Positions 43,390 to 55,109 of a stretch of DNA of 64,000 bases are shown piece after piece. The stretch's first letter is position 1. Every line of letters starts with the position of its first letter. Source of the stretch: Micrasema longulum (lineage: Eukaryota; Arthropoda; Insecta; Trichoptera; Brachycentridae); assembly GCA_022494885.1 (NCBI GenBank), contig JAGVSM010002760.1, forward strand, positions 1-64,000, written 5' to 3'. A program made the position numbers and the translations under genes. The notes beneath the pieces are model-generated. The model had not been told where the DNA came from. It ran no database searches and saw nothing but the letters and a program-made list of their open reading frames with translations.

Positions 43390-44025
43390 TTATATTCTAG
43401 AGTTTTATTCATACAAAAATTCGAGTGCGTTCAGCATGTGTAATCTGTCTTTTTAATTATGGTTTAATTACTGGAATTTATTTTCATTTGGTCTTCGCCA
43501 AGTGCTTAAACCTATACATGATTTCTATGTTTTGAGATGGTTGGCTCTTAAATCGAAAAATAATTAGCAATCTGGTCCAGAATTGGTGTCTGGTCTAAAT
43601 AGTCAATAAATTACCAATTACTATATACTACTCTATACTCGTAGAATAACTAAATGAAGCTTTTTATGTTGAAACAGTTAATCACCATTTTGCATTTAAG
43701 AGAATTCAAGAACGAATAAGTAAATGTCATCAACACATTTGATTTAAAATATTATTTTTTTAAATCGACTCATGACAATGTGTTATATGTTTTTCACCAT
43801 CATCGGCTTAATCATGGTGATCACTTACAGCATGAAACACCCAGGTTTCAGTGAAATCACAGTTTATTTACTGTGACCTTTTCGGAAATAAAATCCGGAA
43901 CTCCAGTGCGCGAGTCAAGTCAGTAGTATGGCAGAGAAGGCTTTTTGTAATTTTTTTAGTTTTTTAGTTTTTAAAAGATTTAATAAATATTTTAGTAAAT
44001 ATGAAAAAACAGTATCAATATTTTA
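43390..44025. other. No recognised gene
   Basis: AT-rich spacer between X and SINE B, with nothing identified. Confidence 0.4.
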
Positions 44026-44029
44026 TTTT

Positions 44030-44216
44030 TTTTTAAGAAAAAAATAAATATTTGCGTTCTCATGATTAACCCAAATATTTCATTTTGAGGGCCATTTTCA
44101 ACGAGTTGTAAATAAATCGCTATTAGAAAATGGAATCAAGTTGAGGTAGAGTGGGATTCAAACCACGGACCTTTGGTCCGTGAGTCCGAGACACTAGCCA
44201 CGGGACCACAACCTGA
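44030..44216 (-). repeat. SINE B, copy 3, full length
   Basis: The cleanest SINE B. Reversed head GACACTAGCCACGGGACCAC (near 44189), B box GGATTCAAACCACGGACC (near 44153), body TCGCTATTAGAAAATGGAAT, GAGGGCCATTTTCAACGAG and ATATTTGCGTTCTCATGATT, and a T-rich run as the tail. Confidence 0.9.
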
Positions 44217-44219
44217 TTT

Positions 44220-45785
44220 TAATTTAATTTGCGGATTGAAATTAAGTCATATTTCAGCTCTCCTGAACAAATTCCAAAATCACATATGGTCGCCTCTGCC
44301 ATCTGACTACCAAAGTGTGTTGACTATTAAGCCACACCTTTGTATTATTTTAAGGACAAACGCGTGTGTAGATAAAACAAAAATATGATAAAATGATATT
44401 ATAAGTACATTGTTGCTTTTCCATGACAAAATGGTTTTATACTTTGAAGTACATATTTGTATGAGTTGCTCTGAAAAAAATATTCTGGAAGAAAATAACT
44501 GTGGATTCTGATTTTTGTACAATTTTGGTCAAGAGTGCTTAGCAGTAAAAACTAGCAGCGTAAATCGTGGCGTAGATTTATTTCACCGTTTTGTTTTTCA
44601 CATTTAATGGAAAGCCACGGAGATTTGGCAAGCTTTTAGTACACAAAAACAATGATGGATTTTTTGCCAAGACAATATAAATGGATAAGCACAGAAAACA
44701 TTTATTACCTTTTCTTAAGTAGGGTCATTTAAAATCTTAGCTCTAACCGAGTCTTTTTCATATTGATGAATCATTCAAACACTTTCTATTTTTTTATAAT
44801 TAATAATACATAAATATTTCCCTAGGTCTCAGGCGATGGTTTGCGGGCATATATTTGCCTATCATACCTAAACAAAACCATTCACCCGGCACCTGCGAGA
44901 TTGTGTCACCTTTCCAGTTCTCACTGGAGATATTCTCATTCAGTGCCTTCACGTCGCGGGGGTGGGCACCTTTCACCTCAGTAGAGAAGTGTTTAGGTGG
45001 CAATGTTTCGAAGAGGACCCAGTATCGCGGGGTACAGTGAGATTCTTCGCCTAAGGCTACAGGTAGACCTTGACGGCTATGATGGTGGAGATGAATAGTT
45101 GATGGTAACTTTCAAAACCCTAGTTAGCAATAGGGGTTACTATCTTGGTGTCAGGGAGCAAAACGTAAAAAAAATACCAAACAACAAATCTCCTTAACCA
45201 ACGCGTAGACTGAGAAATAGGAGGGCTGACCCCAAGCAAATATTACATACATATACAGCCAGAAAGAAGAAGGAAAATAATACACGAATATAAGACACAT
45301 GCAAATAAATAAATGCATTATTTTAATTAATATAAAAACACTTTGTTTTTAGACACTTTTTATTTATTTAACTACCAATCGGTTTTTGAGCTAAAAATAT
45401 AACAAAGAGACAAAAAACAACCAAATACAGGAAGAATATAATCAAATAAAAATACTATATACATTTTAGTATAATATTTTCAAAATAAGTCTATGAGCTT
45501 TACTATAATAAGGGATCAAGTGGTTGAGTTATTATTTTAATTCACCGGGTAGATTGCTACTGCGGGTCAGTCATTGATTTTTTACCATACTATTGATCAA
45601 AACGCATCGTTCAATATATTTTTTAGTGAAATGTCTTCAAACGAATTCAGACAAATCTCAATAACATAAGTACATACATTTATTTTGCCTCGCAAACAAA
45701 CATTAATAGATGGGATTGTTGCTGAAATTCGGGCCGTTTAAATACAGGTGGAAAGGTACACAAAGTTTAAAATTTCTCAAAAAAT
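44220..45785. other. Unassigned stretch with GC-rich patch
   Basis: A block at about 44825-45130 is near 50 percent GC by eye and open on both strands for 60-67 codons (minus frame: KHFSTEVKGAHPRDVKALNE). It may be LINE-derived, but no family motif is certain. The rest is AT-rich. Confidence 0.35.
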
Positions 45786-45789
45786 TAGC

Positions 45790-45870
45790 AAAAAAATAAT
45801 CCCGTAAATCCCTAGACTCTATATTCTCTTATTTAAAAGGTTCTACATCGCTGTTGATATATCTGTCAAA
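45790..45870 (+). repeat. Repeat X fragment (reversed d-c end)
   Basis: TCCCGTAAATCCCTAGACTC, TATATTCTCTTATTTAAAAG and TACATCGCTGTTG match the right end of other X copies. Confidence 0.6.
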
Positions 45871-45874
45871 TTTC

Positions 45875-46970
45875 AGATAAAAGATGATAAAAAACAGAAC
45901 AAAGAGTGTAATGAAAAGAGATGTGCTTGTTTACATAAACTAAATTGCTTGAAATAAGTTTTTTTTTAATTAAAATATTTATTTGCGTGCATTTTTTATA
46001 ATAAATACTATATATTTATATTATTTATTATAATATATATATATATATATACGTGTGTTTGTATATGTACATATGTACGTGTAAATTAGTTTGTGCTAAC
46101 TGAATAAATCAGTATTCCCACGCACAGGGCCCAAGTCTATGTGGGTTAATTTTTCCTATTTTATAATATCCTAATTTTTTATGTTTTATATATTTTCTGT
46201 GCACTTGTTTCTAAATAGTTCTTGGTATTAAAAAATATTCAAAATCGATGTCGTTTTAGATAACTATATCATTTCCTTAATATTAAATCATTTTCTTTGT
46301 TTGTGGAAATCAAAAGCGATAAAGGAAAAGTCAGTGGTGTGTAAAATAATGTATTTTCCTACAATGTATCTTCATCGGGAGATATTTAGCGGGGGCGTTA
46401 TTCATCATGGTCGTCAGTAAGGCTGATAGTTAACTGTTTCCGGTTAGTTAGGCTTGTTTCCGGTTCCGGGCGGAGAGTTCCGGGTCGGGACATGGCACCT
46501 AACCGCAATACTTCGGCCAATTGTGGAACTTCTAGTTTTCTGTAGCTCCGTTGGATTGGAATGAAACTTTTTTGATTATAACGAATATCGTAAATAATCA
46601 GCAACATATATAATATTTCAAATTTTTGCAGACTATTTTTTTAACTAACGAATTCCCTTGACAATATTCTGCAATTTTGTTGAAAAATAAGGACGTATAC
46701 AAAATATTGAAATTCTTGGATTTATACAGCCGTTTTGATGCACATTGAGGTTTTCTGAGTTGTTTCGCCGAGTGTTTTTTGTACTTTTTGCAGACGTTGA
46801 TCTCATTAAGTTTTTTATGCAATGCGTTTTAAAACGACCAAAAAGAATGTAAATGACACATGGCACAGTATAGCTGAGTTAAGACATTGTTTTTCTTAAT
46901 GACATTACCATTTTCAGGCTGGTTTTGCAAGCAGGAAAATAAAACAGCTTAAGCCACCGATGTTTGAGTT
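45875..46970. other. Unassigned stretch
   Basis: A (TA)n microsatellite lies near 46033-46051. A GC-rich block at about 46430-46530 contains a repeated TTTCCGGTT or TTCCGGG motif. The phrase GGATTGGAATGAAACTTTTT resembles transposon-associated text, but no family is named. Confidence 0.4.
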
Positions 46971-46975
46971 AGTCA

Positions 46976-47170
46976 TTAAAAACATACAAAAAAATACTCT
47001 CCATTACACCTTAGTTGATCAAAATACCCCCTAGAATGAAGTCTGACGGGTACAATTACGAATAGTATACGTACTCCCGTAAGTAAAGAAACCTCAGAAA
47101 TTTCTTCTGAACTATCCCCAGCATAACAAACTACTTCAACTCGTATGGTGTCTAGATCAGAGATCCACAC
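46976..47170 (-). pseudogene. Unidentified coding remnant (EEISEVS repeat, copy 1)
   Basis: The minus-strand frame has VEVVCYAGDSSEEISEVSLL followed by TGVRILFVIVPV. It resembles the plus-strand frame at 50351-50533 (VFVCFVEIPEEISEVSWLRV). Similarity in both protein and DNA suggests a shared dispersed repeat that once coded for protein. The family is not recognised. Confidence 0.35.
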
Positions 47171-47444
47171 TCAAGTCTGCTTCGCACCAAAGACTAATAA
47201 AGAAGCTATAGAAAACGAGTATCGAAGATACAAATATTAATTATTTCTGAATGCTTTTTTTTACACTTTTTTATTCACCGGGATAAAATAATCAGTAACT
47301 TTTATAATAGATGGGCCACAACAATACAATAATTATTCAAACTTATTAAAATAACATTTTATAAACTTTTGTATTTATTCCATAATATTTTATAAAAATG
47401 TCCATCTGACCAAAATAATTCAATTCAATAAGAATGATTTTTTT

Positions 47445-47932
47445 TTAAAGGAAATATTTGCGTTCTTATTATTTGTTTATTTTAAAGGAACAAACAGTCG
47501 ACAATTAAATAGTAACATTTAAAAATATACAGTTTAAAGACAGACCAGCACAGTTTCTAAATAAGAATGAGAGTAAGTGATATGTGTTTATGTGTATTAG
47601 TGTAGGAGTAAGTGTTCAGGTGTGTGTAAGTGTGAGCATCATTGAATAGTAAGTGGAATCGTATCGCAGCCAGAAATAAGGAGTCTTAATTTATTTTTAA
47701 ATAAATTAAGGGGCATGTATAATATATTAAAAGATGAAAAAAAAGCGTTATAGTTAGAGCAAAAACGATAGAGGATATTTACCCAAATATTTCGATTTCT
47801 GGGCCATTTTCAACGAGTTGTAAATAACTCACTATTAGAAAATAGGACTCAAGCAGGGGTAGAGTGGGGTTTGAACCTCGGACCCCTGACCGGTGAGTCC
47901 GCAACACTAGCCACCGGACCACAACCCGATGC
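47445..47932 (-). repeat. SINE B, copy 4, split by an insertion
   Basis: The tail part is at 47445-47470 (AAATATTTGCGTTCTTATT) and the rest at about 47774-47932 (GGGCCATTTTCAACGAGTTG, TTTGAACCTCGGACCCCTGA, ACACTAGCCACCGGACCACA). About 300 bp at 47471-47772 interrupt it. The insert starts TTTGTTTATTTTAAAGGAAC and includes (GTGT)-rich sequence near 47575-47640. No clear target duplication is seen. Confidence 0.8.
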
Positions 47933-47939
47933 GATTTAA

Positions 47940-48875
47940 TAAATTTAATTTTGAATTCTCTATATATCTATTTTGTATTAATTAAACACATTTAACTGTA
48001 TCATTTGAAGATGCCACGAAAGTAATGAAACTGGTCACGAGTTTCTCTGAATTTGAAGATTTAAGTATCACTCGTCTTTTATTTTAAAAATAAATTAAAT
48101 CATCAAGCTTGACAAAAAACATAACGCACCAAAAATTTTATCAAATTTTCGGCAATTTCCAAAACGAAAATAGTAACTTTGTATGAATCAACTAATGACT
48201 GATGCATTCATTAAATGACTTGTTTGTTAATGAATGATTTGACTATTCAAAGCTTTCCAGTGAAAATACCACGACATAATTACTGTCGATACATTTTATA
48301 AATCATGCATTGTGAGCAATCACTAATCATCAAATAGTGTAATTACTTCCATGAACAATCATGTCTTGGTTCAAGTTTTGAATCATGAGATAATTCTGAC
48401 ACATTTAGAGACATTTTTTCTTTATACTTCGAATTTAAAAAAATAAAATCCTCTCAAAATATTTTTTTTATGTTGCAGTGAGAATAACAAAAATAAATAA
48501 TACATTTATTTTCATATGGACGTCTAGTTGATAATAAAAAATACTTGGCGTTATCCAAGTAATAACATCTGTTTTTTAATTATATCATTCCTATTTTTCC
48601 TGTTTGCTCGGGCTCGCGACCCACTTAGCAAGGCAAAAGCTAATCCTGGGGGAAGAGGGGGAGGGGGGGGTCGCCATCTATTTTTCCACTCGTAAGGAAG
48701 TAGCGCATTCAAAAAGGTTAAAAAACACTGCTCTAAGCAATGTCTACCAACCATCCAAAAATAGACTGGTTATATTAGTCAAGATTTCAGATAGTGCTTG
48801 TACACATATAAATATGTTTTTATTATATTTAAAACGCTTACTTAAAAACAAAAGAAAGAGGTTTACGGAAAAATA
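47940..48875. other. No recognised gene
   Basis: AT-rich, with a G-rich run GGGGGAAGAGGGGGAGGGGG near 48648-48669, which could form unusual DNA structure. No repeat family is identified. Confidence 0.4.
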
Positions 48876-48881
48876 GTCCTG

Positions 48882-49740
48882 GGCATCCACTGCTGACTAT
48901 CGACGAACAGTCAGCAGACGTCCAGGACGTCGAGAACCTGATGCCTTGTAAAGAAGGCAAGCGTGGTTTAGGGTCTCAGGAGGCATCCGCAGTATATGGC
49001 CCAGCCAACCATATCGCATCTGTTTGACGACAGTTGTCACCGCAGTTTACTGCGCCTATTCTTTTATTACTTTATTCATCACAAAGTCAAACCACCGCAA
49101 ACCCAAGATTCTTCTGAGACACCTATTCTTAAAACTAAGAAATTTGCTTTTTTGGGTCCTAGAGAGGTGCCACGATTCACGCCCATAGAGGAGAATAGGT
49201 GTCACGCAGGCGTTTTATGGGCGGCATTTGGTTTTCACTGAGTAAATATCCGTATATAATCGGCTTCGTGGTGTAATGGTCAGCGCGTTTGCCTACCATG
49301 CCAGATGTCTCTGGTTCGATTCCCGACATGGTTGATATGAAATATTAATTTAAAACGGTGTTTTTATAAAAAAAAAAAATTTTTTCATAGTCCCTGGACT
49401 GGTTCCTGAAGCGTAAGACTGATCATCTTACCTTCATGTAACAAAAATGTGTACCAATACAGTGCCCTATGCACCATTAAATGTGGTAAGGGAATGATAA
49501 ATATCCGATCTCCAGACAGCATTCATACTGTTGAATGTGGCGCCTGCTACTCCTAACCGCACTCCCTGTTCTTTTTGAAAGCTGCCATTTTCTGTAACAT
49601 GTACACTCAGGTATTTGAAACTCGAGACCCTTTCGATGATTTGGTTTGACAGTGGATATTGAACATCAAGACACAAAGTATTACACTGGTTTTTTGCATT
49701 AAATTTCAATAAATATGTACCCTCTAATATGATTTATTAT
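48882..49740 (-). pseudogene. LINE Z, ORF2 C-terminal part, copy 2
   Basis: On the minus strand, upstream first: FKYLSVHVTENGSFQKEQGV and RLGVAGATFNSMNAVWRSDI (49467-49709), then an interrupting SINE C (49253-49497). The WLG..L-type tail follows, whose DNA spans ATGGCCCAGCCAACCATATC to GACTATCGACGAACAGTCAG. The last part of the ORF and the 3' tail are missing. Together with copy 1 it shows the family's order: YLGV...NGS, RLGVAGATFNSMN, WLGHILRMPPE, then SRRPG. Frameshifts make it inactive. Confidence 0.8.
49253..49497 (+). repeat. SINE C, copy 8, nested in LINE Z
   Basis: The head CGGCTTCGTGGTGTAATGG and B box CTGGTTCGATTCCCGACATG are well kept, and the end is GTAAGGGAATGA. TAAATATCCG at 49243-49252 is repeated at 49498-49507 as an exact 10-bp target duplication. 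Deleting the SINE rejoins LINE Z as AGTAAATATCCGATCTCCAG, which matches 12990-13010. The SINE is therefore younger than the LINE copy. Confidence 0.92.
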
Positions 49741-49869
49741 AATATATGTTACTAAAACAACATAAATTGCAAATATGGCATAATAACCTAGGAAGAACGG
49801 GAAAATCTTTAAAAAATTGCGTAAGATTCAAACTAAAATTGTTAATTTGAAATTTTTTGTAAAATGGCA

Positions 49870-50240
49870 GACATATTGATTTAAGCCAGTGTTTTCCAAC
49901 CTTGTTGGTGACTTTGTGAGGAATGAAGTAATAAGAGAATAGGCGCAGCAAACTCCGGTGACAACTGTCATCAAACGGATGCGATACGGTTGGCTAGGCC
50001 GTATACTGCGGATGCCTCCTGAGAGCCTCAACCACACTTGCCTACTTTACAAGGCATCGGGTTCTCGACGTCCTGGACATCCACTGCTGACTGTTCATCG
50101 ACAGTCTATGTCAGAATTGCGGGACGAGAACCTGACTTGGGAGGACGCAAAGAAGTTGGCAGCCGATAGAGATGCATGGAGACTCTTTGTGGACACCATT
50201 TACTCGAACTAGGAAGCGGACATCGAATGATGATGATGAT
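49870..50240 (+). pseudogene. LINE Z, ORF2 C-terminus and 3' tail, copy 3
   Basis: The best-kept C-terminus: MTTVIKRMRYGWLGRILRMP, then ASGSRRPGHPLLTVHR and NLTWEDAKKLAADRDAWRLF, ending VDTIYSN at 50212. The short 3' UTR GGAAGCGGACATCGA leads into (ATG)n at 50226-50240. It faces copy 2 head to head across about 130 bp. The long preceding ORF is missing, so only the last 84 codons are continuous. Confidence 0.85.
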
Positions 50241-50350
50241 ATTTAAATTACTCAAAATAAAAATTTACCCTTTGCCAACAATACACAAGCTCGGAGTATT
50301 AATTAGATAAAGCCAAAATTTAGAAAGGGTCTAAAAATTGATGGACAATC

Positions 50351-50533
50351 TTGCGCGAATCTTCGTTCTTTGAGTTTGTTCCGAGTCGAGAAGTGTTGGT
50401 TGAGTATTTTTACGGCCAGATTAATAACCAAACCATCCCTACGTCGACAAGCTTCGTACGGCGAGTATTTGTGTGTTTCGTAGAAATCCCCGAGGAAATT
50501 TCCGAAGTGTCTTGGCTGCGTGTATCCGTATAA
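50351..50533 (+). pseudogene. Unidentified coding remnant (EEISEVS repeat, copy 2)
   Basis: The frame contains STSFVRRVFVCFVEIPEEIS and ends EVSWLRVSV at a stop. Beyond the stop the frame reads YENIFVSQRRAINIFNSR. It pairs with 46976-47170. No known domain. Confidence 0.35.
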
Positions 50534-50599
50534 TATGAAAACATATTTGTATCCCAGAGGCGTGCCATTAACATCTTTAATTCAAGAGTCAATACTGGG

Positions 50600-51715
50600 A
50601 TTCTCCATACCCGATTAAAATATCAAAAAAAAGATTTTAATTTTGATTGAGAGCTTTGACAATTCTTTCCATTATACGTGCACTTTATTTCTGAATTTTC
50701 GACATCTAATAGTATTGAGACAAGCTACGATTTATACTCGTATCTTATTACCAACGATTTCACAAAAGAATTAAATTGTAGGAATTGGACGTCGGATGTC
50801 ACCAGATTGTGAGAACCTTGGACTTCGGGGGTCACTCGCTCGAGAGGCCCGTACCTTGTGGAGTTACCGATACTATGGCCCCGATTACAATGGGAAGTTA
50901 ACAGTCATTTTAAATTTTATCTAAAAAGTAAAATAATGTTTTTTGTGTGAAAAATAGAATGTGCAAATATTTTTTTTTCTTAAACATGTTCTTCATCGGC
51001 AACATGAATAACCATATGTTACCGATGGAGATATTAAATCATTTTTTACAATTATACACAATTTTGATTTTGCTTTATAGAAAGTCGAAGATAACTCTGT
51101 AAAGTTTACATTGTAATCGAGGCCCATACGTTTTGCGGGTAAGCCTTTTATCGCGCGTGTTTTGCAACGCTCGCACATATGCGTTCAATCGGTTTTATAG
51201 AATAAAACGCGATGCGGGAATTCTATCGAAGTCTATCATCTACATCTGTCGCGCATTCCCAATTTGTATATTTCAGAAAGTTGCTGAACAGAATATCAGT
51301 GATAATGAAAATAAAAAGATGATACTTACATGAGTATACACACAAATTATTTAGAATCAGAATAGGTTTAATTTTATTTTATTTATTCTAATCAAATAAA
51401 TAAAACAACTTTGTTTTTAACTACTAATTGGTTATTTTTTTTTTTTTTACCGACCAGTTTCAAACCAAACAAGCTTTTTCGTCAACGTTTTCGTAACAAA
51501 TTAATTATTTCCTATTTTAATTTTATCGTGTTTTCTAAATACTACACGTGGAGCCAAAAAATCAAGTCGTTTTTCTTCCTAAATGGGTGGTAATTTGATG
51601 AAATTATTTTCGAAGCAAGACAGGAGAGGAAATATTGTTTATTTGGTTATTAATTATTTTTTTCCTAATATGAATCGCTTTTTTAATTTATAAGATTTAT
51701 AATTTGTTTAATTTT
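50600..51715. other. No recognised gene
   Basis: AT-rich stretch. Frames near 51133-51593 have simple-sequence composition. Nothing is assigned. Confidence 0.4.
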
Positions 51716-51721
51716 AATATT

Positions 51722-51792
51722 TTATAGTCATGCACCAATTCAGTGCCCTATGCACCATAAGGTGCCTAAAGGGAATGATGATGATGATAATA
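51722..51792 (+). repeat. SINE C, copy 9 (3' end only)
   Basis: CCAATTCAGTGCCCTATGCA, CCATAAGGTGCCTAAAGGGA and (ATG)n. About 70 bp remain, a very short truncated insertion. Confidence 0.8.
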
Positions 51793-52084
51793 TGTCACGT
51801 CAGTCTTGTTCCGATACCGTTCGGCCAATTTATATGAATTTTTTTGTTTTACACAAAACGCTTCGTTATAATATATAATATTCAATATTATTGGTCAATG
51901 GCCGCTGGTCAACCCTCATCCTTTGGGAACGACTTCTTCCTCGGATTTGTATGGAGTGTTATCTCTATATATTTTATCTCAATGGTAAAAACAATTTTTT
52001 TTTAATAATCAAACCTCTTACCAGCTCTCTCCAATACTCTCTTTGTAATAAATATACGCTTTAAAAAAAAAATACTGACGCACT

Positions 52085-52560
52085 CACACTCACACGGCTT
52101 ATCCAGAGACGTATAATGAATTAGAAACTAGCTTAAATATATCTTATCTTCAAGACCGTCAAAATAAATTCGACCTTCTAGTCCTATTTAAAATTCTTAA
52201 CTCACTCTTTGATGCGCTTGAACAACTGAGCTCAATGAAATTAAATATTCCAATTGGAAACCTTAGACAAAACATACTCTTTCATACCAATAACCATAGA
52301 ACTTACTATGGTTTTCATTCCCCTATGCCCAAAATTTTTTAGGTCTGCCAACAAACATACCAGTCTTGATTTCTTTGAAAACGAATTGTCTTCTTTCACA
52401 CGATCACTGAATCAAATTAAATTATAAACACCTCTCTCCCGCTTCCACTCCCACCAAGTCTACTATATACTATTGTGTATTTCTACTTTCCTTTATAATA
52501 TTTTTTATGTATAAATGTGTCCTTTAAAATACTCGCTGGGCGTATATATAAATATAAAAT
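52085..52560 (+). pseudogene. Jockey/CR1-like LINE C-terminus and 3' UTR
   Basis: A frame reads LQDRQNKFDLLVLFKILNSL, then LSSMKLNIPIGNLRQNILFH. It matches the LEDRR...DL...KI...P..N.R pattern of the final region of Jockey/CR1-type reverse transcriptase proteins. Stops follow PMPKIF. The 3' UTR ends in an A-rich tail (TAAATATAAAATAAAATAA) near 52545-52565. Only the last 110 or so codons are recognisable. Confidence 0.65.
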
Positions 52561-52569
52561 AAAATAATG

Positions 52570-53450
52570 TAGAAAACACATTTAAAAAAAAAAATTATTT
52601 TTTTTTTATCTGAAAATGCTATTTTTTCATTTCAGCTTATCATTAGTTATCGCACGCCCTTGTCGCGTTGTATAGTTCAGCTCCTTGTCTCGGTTGATGT
52701 TGTATCTTAACAGAAAGGTGAATTCATGGAAACTGCTAGAAATTTCTAGTTCCCAACTGGTAACAAAATACTGGAACCTGATTATTTGCAGTCCACTAGA
52801 TCCGACAGCGTCAGACGGAAACTTACTAATAAGTTGCTTTCGAGCGCTAAAATTACTAAGCAAAATGGTCTTCTTTAGCGAGTCGGCAACTTTAATGTTT
52901 TATCAGATATTAAAAATCGTTTTTCATTTACAAGGCGCTTGAAAAATTATTCTTTGTGATTGTACTAGAGAACGTTCAAGTGTAGGTTATTTGCGACAAG
53001 CCTTACTTTTTCAAATCTGAATAAATTTGTTTTATTTTATATACGAGCTTAATCCGGCAATGCTTTGCTATTGCTAATATTAGGTACATACTCATTTATA
53101 GATTAAATTAACACAATCGAAAGATTGATATCAATTATTGTATTTACTCCAAATATCTACGTATATATTATTATTTTTGTGTTTCGGTTTACATCCATTA
53201 GAAGATAGATATTATTTTCATATTACCAAAAATTCAGTAAAAATAAATAAATGGGTAGAAATTAAAAAGAATTTAAGAAAATAATCTGATGGGATCCATA
53301 AAACACGAAAAATATTTGTAAACATTTAAAAACATTATATATATAGATGTACTAATCGCATTTATTAAATATTTTCAAGCGGATAAACAGTACAGCTCTT
53401 CGATTCGATGGCTGCTCTGAGTTAAAAATCCAGAATAAGGAAAGGATAGA
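52570..53450. other. No recognised gene
   Basis: An open frame at 52685-52942 overlaps another on the opposite strand, and neither resembles a known protein. The remainder is AT-rich. Confidence 0.4.
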
Positions 53451-53457
53451 GATAAGT

Positions 53458-53580
53458 CCGCCTCATTGAGTAGTGGTTGATGCGTTCACCTACCATTCTT
53501 GAGGTTTCCTGGCCGGTTGGATGTAAAATATTGATTGTAATATTTCATTATTCCTAGACTGGCAAAAGAAGGACGTCGGA
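53458..53580 (+). repeat. SINE C, copy 10 (head and start of body)
   Basis: TCCGCCTCATTGAGTAGTGG is the head with a damaged A box. CACCTACCATTCTTGAGG follows, and the B box is lost. The body ends near TTCCTAGACTGGCAAAAG. Confidence 0.7.
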
Positions 53581-53668
53581 GTTAAAAAGTTCAATAATCA
53601 TAATTGAAATAATAATCCAATCCGATGCCATTAAATTTACAAAATTACTATAGGGGACACAGGTTATT

Positions 53669-54640
53669 GTGATACAAGTAAATACAGTTTTTGCTATCAT
53701 TCGTGTTTGCAATATGGTCATGGGGATGAATGGGCGTTCTATATTGGGACCATTTCTTTTTTTGGTTTATATCAACGATTTACCATTCATGGTACAGAAT
53801 TCATTAAACATAATTCTATTTGCAGATGGTACATCTCTAATATTTAAAGTAAATAGAAAAGCTAATGATTTTATAGAAGTAAATAACACTTTTTTGAGAA
53901 CCCTAAAATGGTTTAATGCAAATAATTTAGTATTAAATGCAAAAAAATATATTAAATTTGCTTTACCTAATCTAAGAAATGTTGATATACATATAATTCT
54001 AGATAACAAAAGCACAGTTTTCCTATGTCTGACGATAGATTCTACCCTACAGTGGGCCCCTCATATTAAATCTTTAGCCGCAAGACTTGACGCAGCAGCA
54101 TACGCCACGTCGTCAGGAAGATCCGACTAGTAACGGATGTAGCTACAGCGAGAATAGTCTATTTTAGCTACTTCCACACTATTATGTCTTATGGCATTTT
54201 AGTGTGGGGTTGGGCTTCTGATGTTTCCGCAGTTTTTGTTTTGTAAAAGAGGGCAGTGAGAGGTATTTACAATTTACATTTTCACGATTCTTTGAGAAAT
54301 ATTTTAAAAAAATAAAAATATTGAATGTTTAGTTAGAATATTTATGATAATATTATGTATGTGCGTGAAAATATATCTCTCTTTCAAAAAAATAGCTACA
54401 ATCATAATCATAATACTAGAAATAAAGCCAAATTGGTAATCCCGAAATTGAAGCTAAGTAAGGTAAACTTATTGTTTGTGGGGCACTGCGTACGCTTCTA
54501 CGATAGAATACCCGTCAATGTCCTAATTATGACAGACAATAAATTCAAAATTTTCATAAAAAGCGTATTTCAAAAAAAGGCCTATTGTGGACCTAATGAG
54601 TACATGGAAGATAGCAGTATATGGAACTAATAGTATTATT
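53669..54640 (+). pseudogene. Jockey/CR1-like LINE reverse transcriptase remnant
   Basis: The RT core is readable: a GRSILGPFLFLVYINDLP box, IILFADGTSLIFKV with the catalytic FADD changed to FADG, LKWFNANNLVLNAKKY, and IDSTLQWAPHIKSLAARLDA to a stop at 54130. In another frame IMSYGILVWGW follows near 54180. A last frame at 54355-54630 has NSYNHNHNTRNKAKLVIPKL and FYDRIPVN. The HNTR..K motif links it to the LINE at 16774-17388. Loss of an active-site Asp plus frameshifts make it inactive. The N-terminal endonuclease is absent. Confidence 0.85.
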
Positions 54641-54984
54641 TTATTTAATTATTTTTGGGATGTGTAATTATTTATTGAAAACTGACAATCACTTTGTGTT
54701 GTTTTTTTTATTGATTTATATATTGACTTTCAATAAGCGTATAAATTATATCTATGTTAAAAAAAATAAGAACTAAAAAACTAAAACTAAATGACAATAT
54801 CCGACAAAGGCTCTCCATATTATTTTTCAAACTCGCTATGAAAGCGGGAGTGAAAGTAGTAAAGTTAAATTCAATAAAAATCACGATTTACGAAATTGAA
54901 CATTTTAAAAAACATTAAAAAACATCGCTTATTTGTATGAATGAAACCGATGGAAAGATCCAAGACTACTTCTTTCACTGAGAC

Positions 54985-55107
54985 TGACAACTGAAACGTG
55001 GGACTGATTACCCTAGCTTCGGGTAACAGATAATCGAAAGACGCTACGTTTGCTTTACCAATGCAGTGTCCAACGCACCATCGGGTGCGGAAGAGAGAAT
55101 GATGATA
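54985..55107 (+). repeat. SINE C, copy 11 (3' part, diverged)
   Basis: GTGGGACTGATTACCC, TTTACCAATGCAGTGTCCAA, CGCACCATCGGGTGCGGAAG and a short (ATG)n. The middle differs more from the consensus than in other copies, so this may be an older subfamily. Confidence 0.65.
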
Positions 55108-55109
55108 CG

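Noticed and set aside
48648..48669. G-rich run as a regulatory G-quadruplex
   Set aside because: It is a single run without a nearby gene; the structure is possible but no function can be supported.
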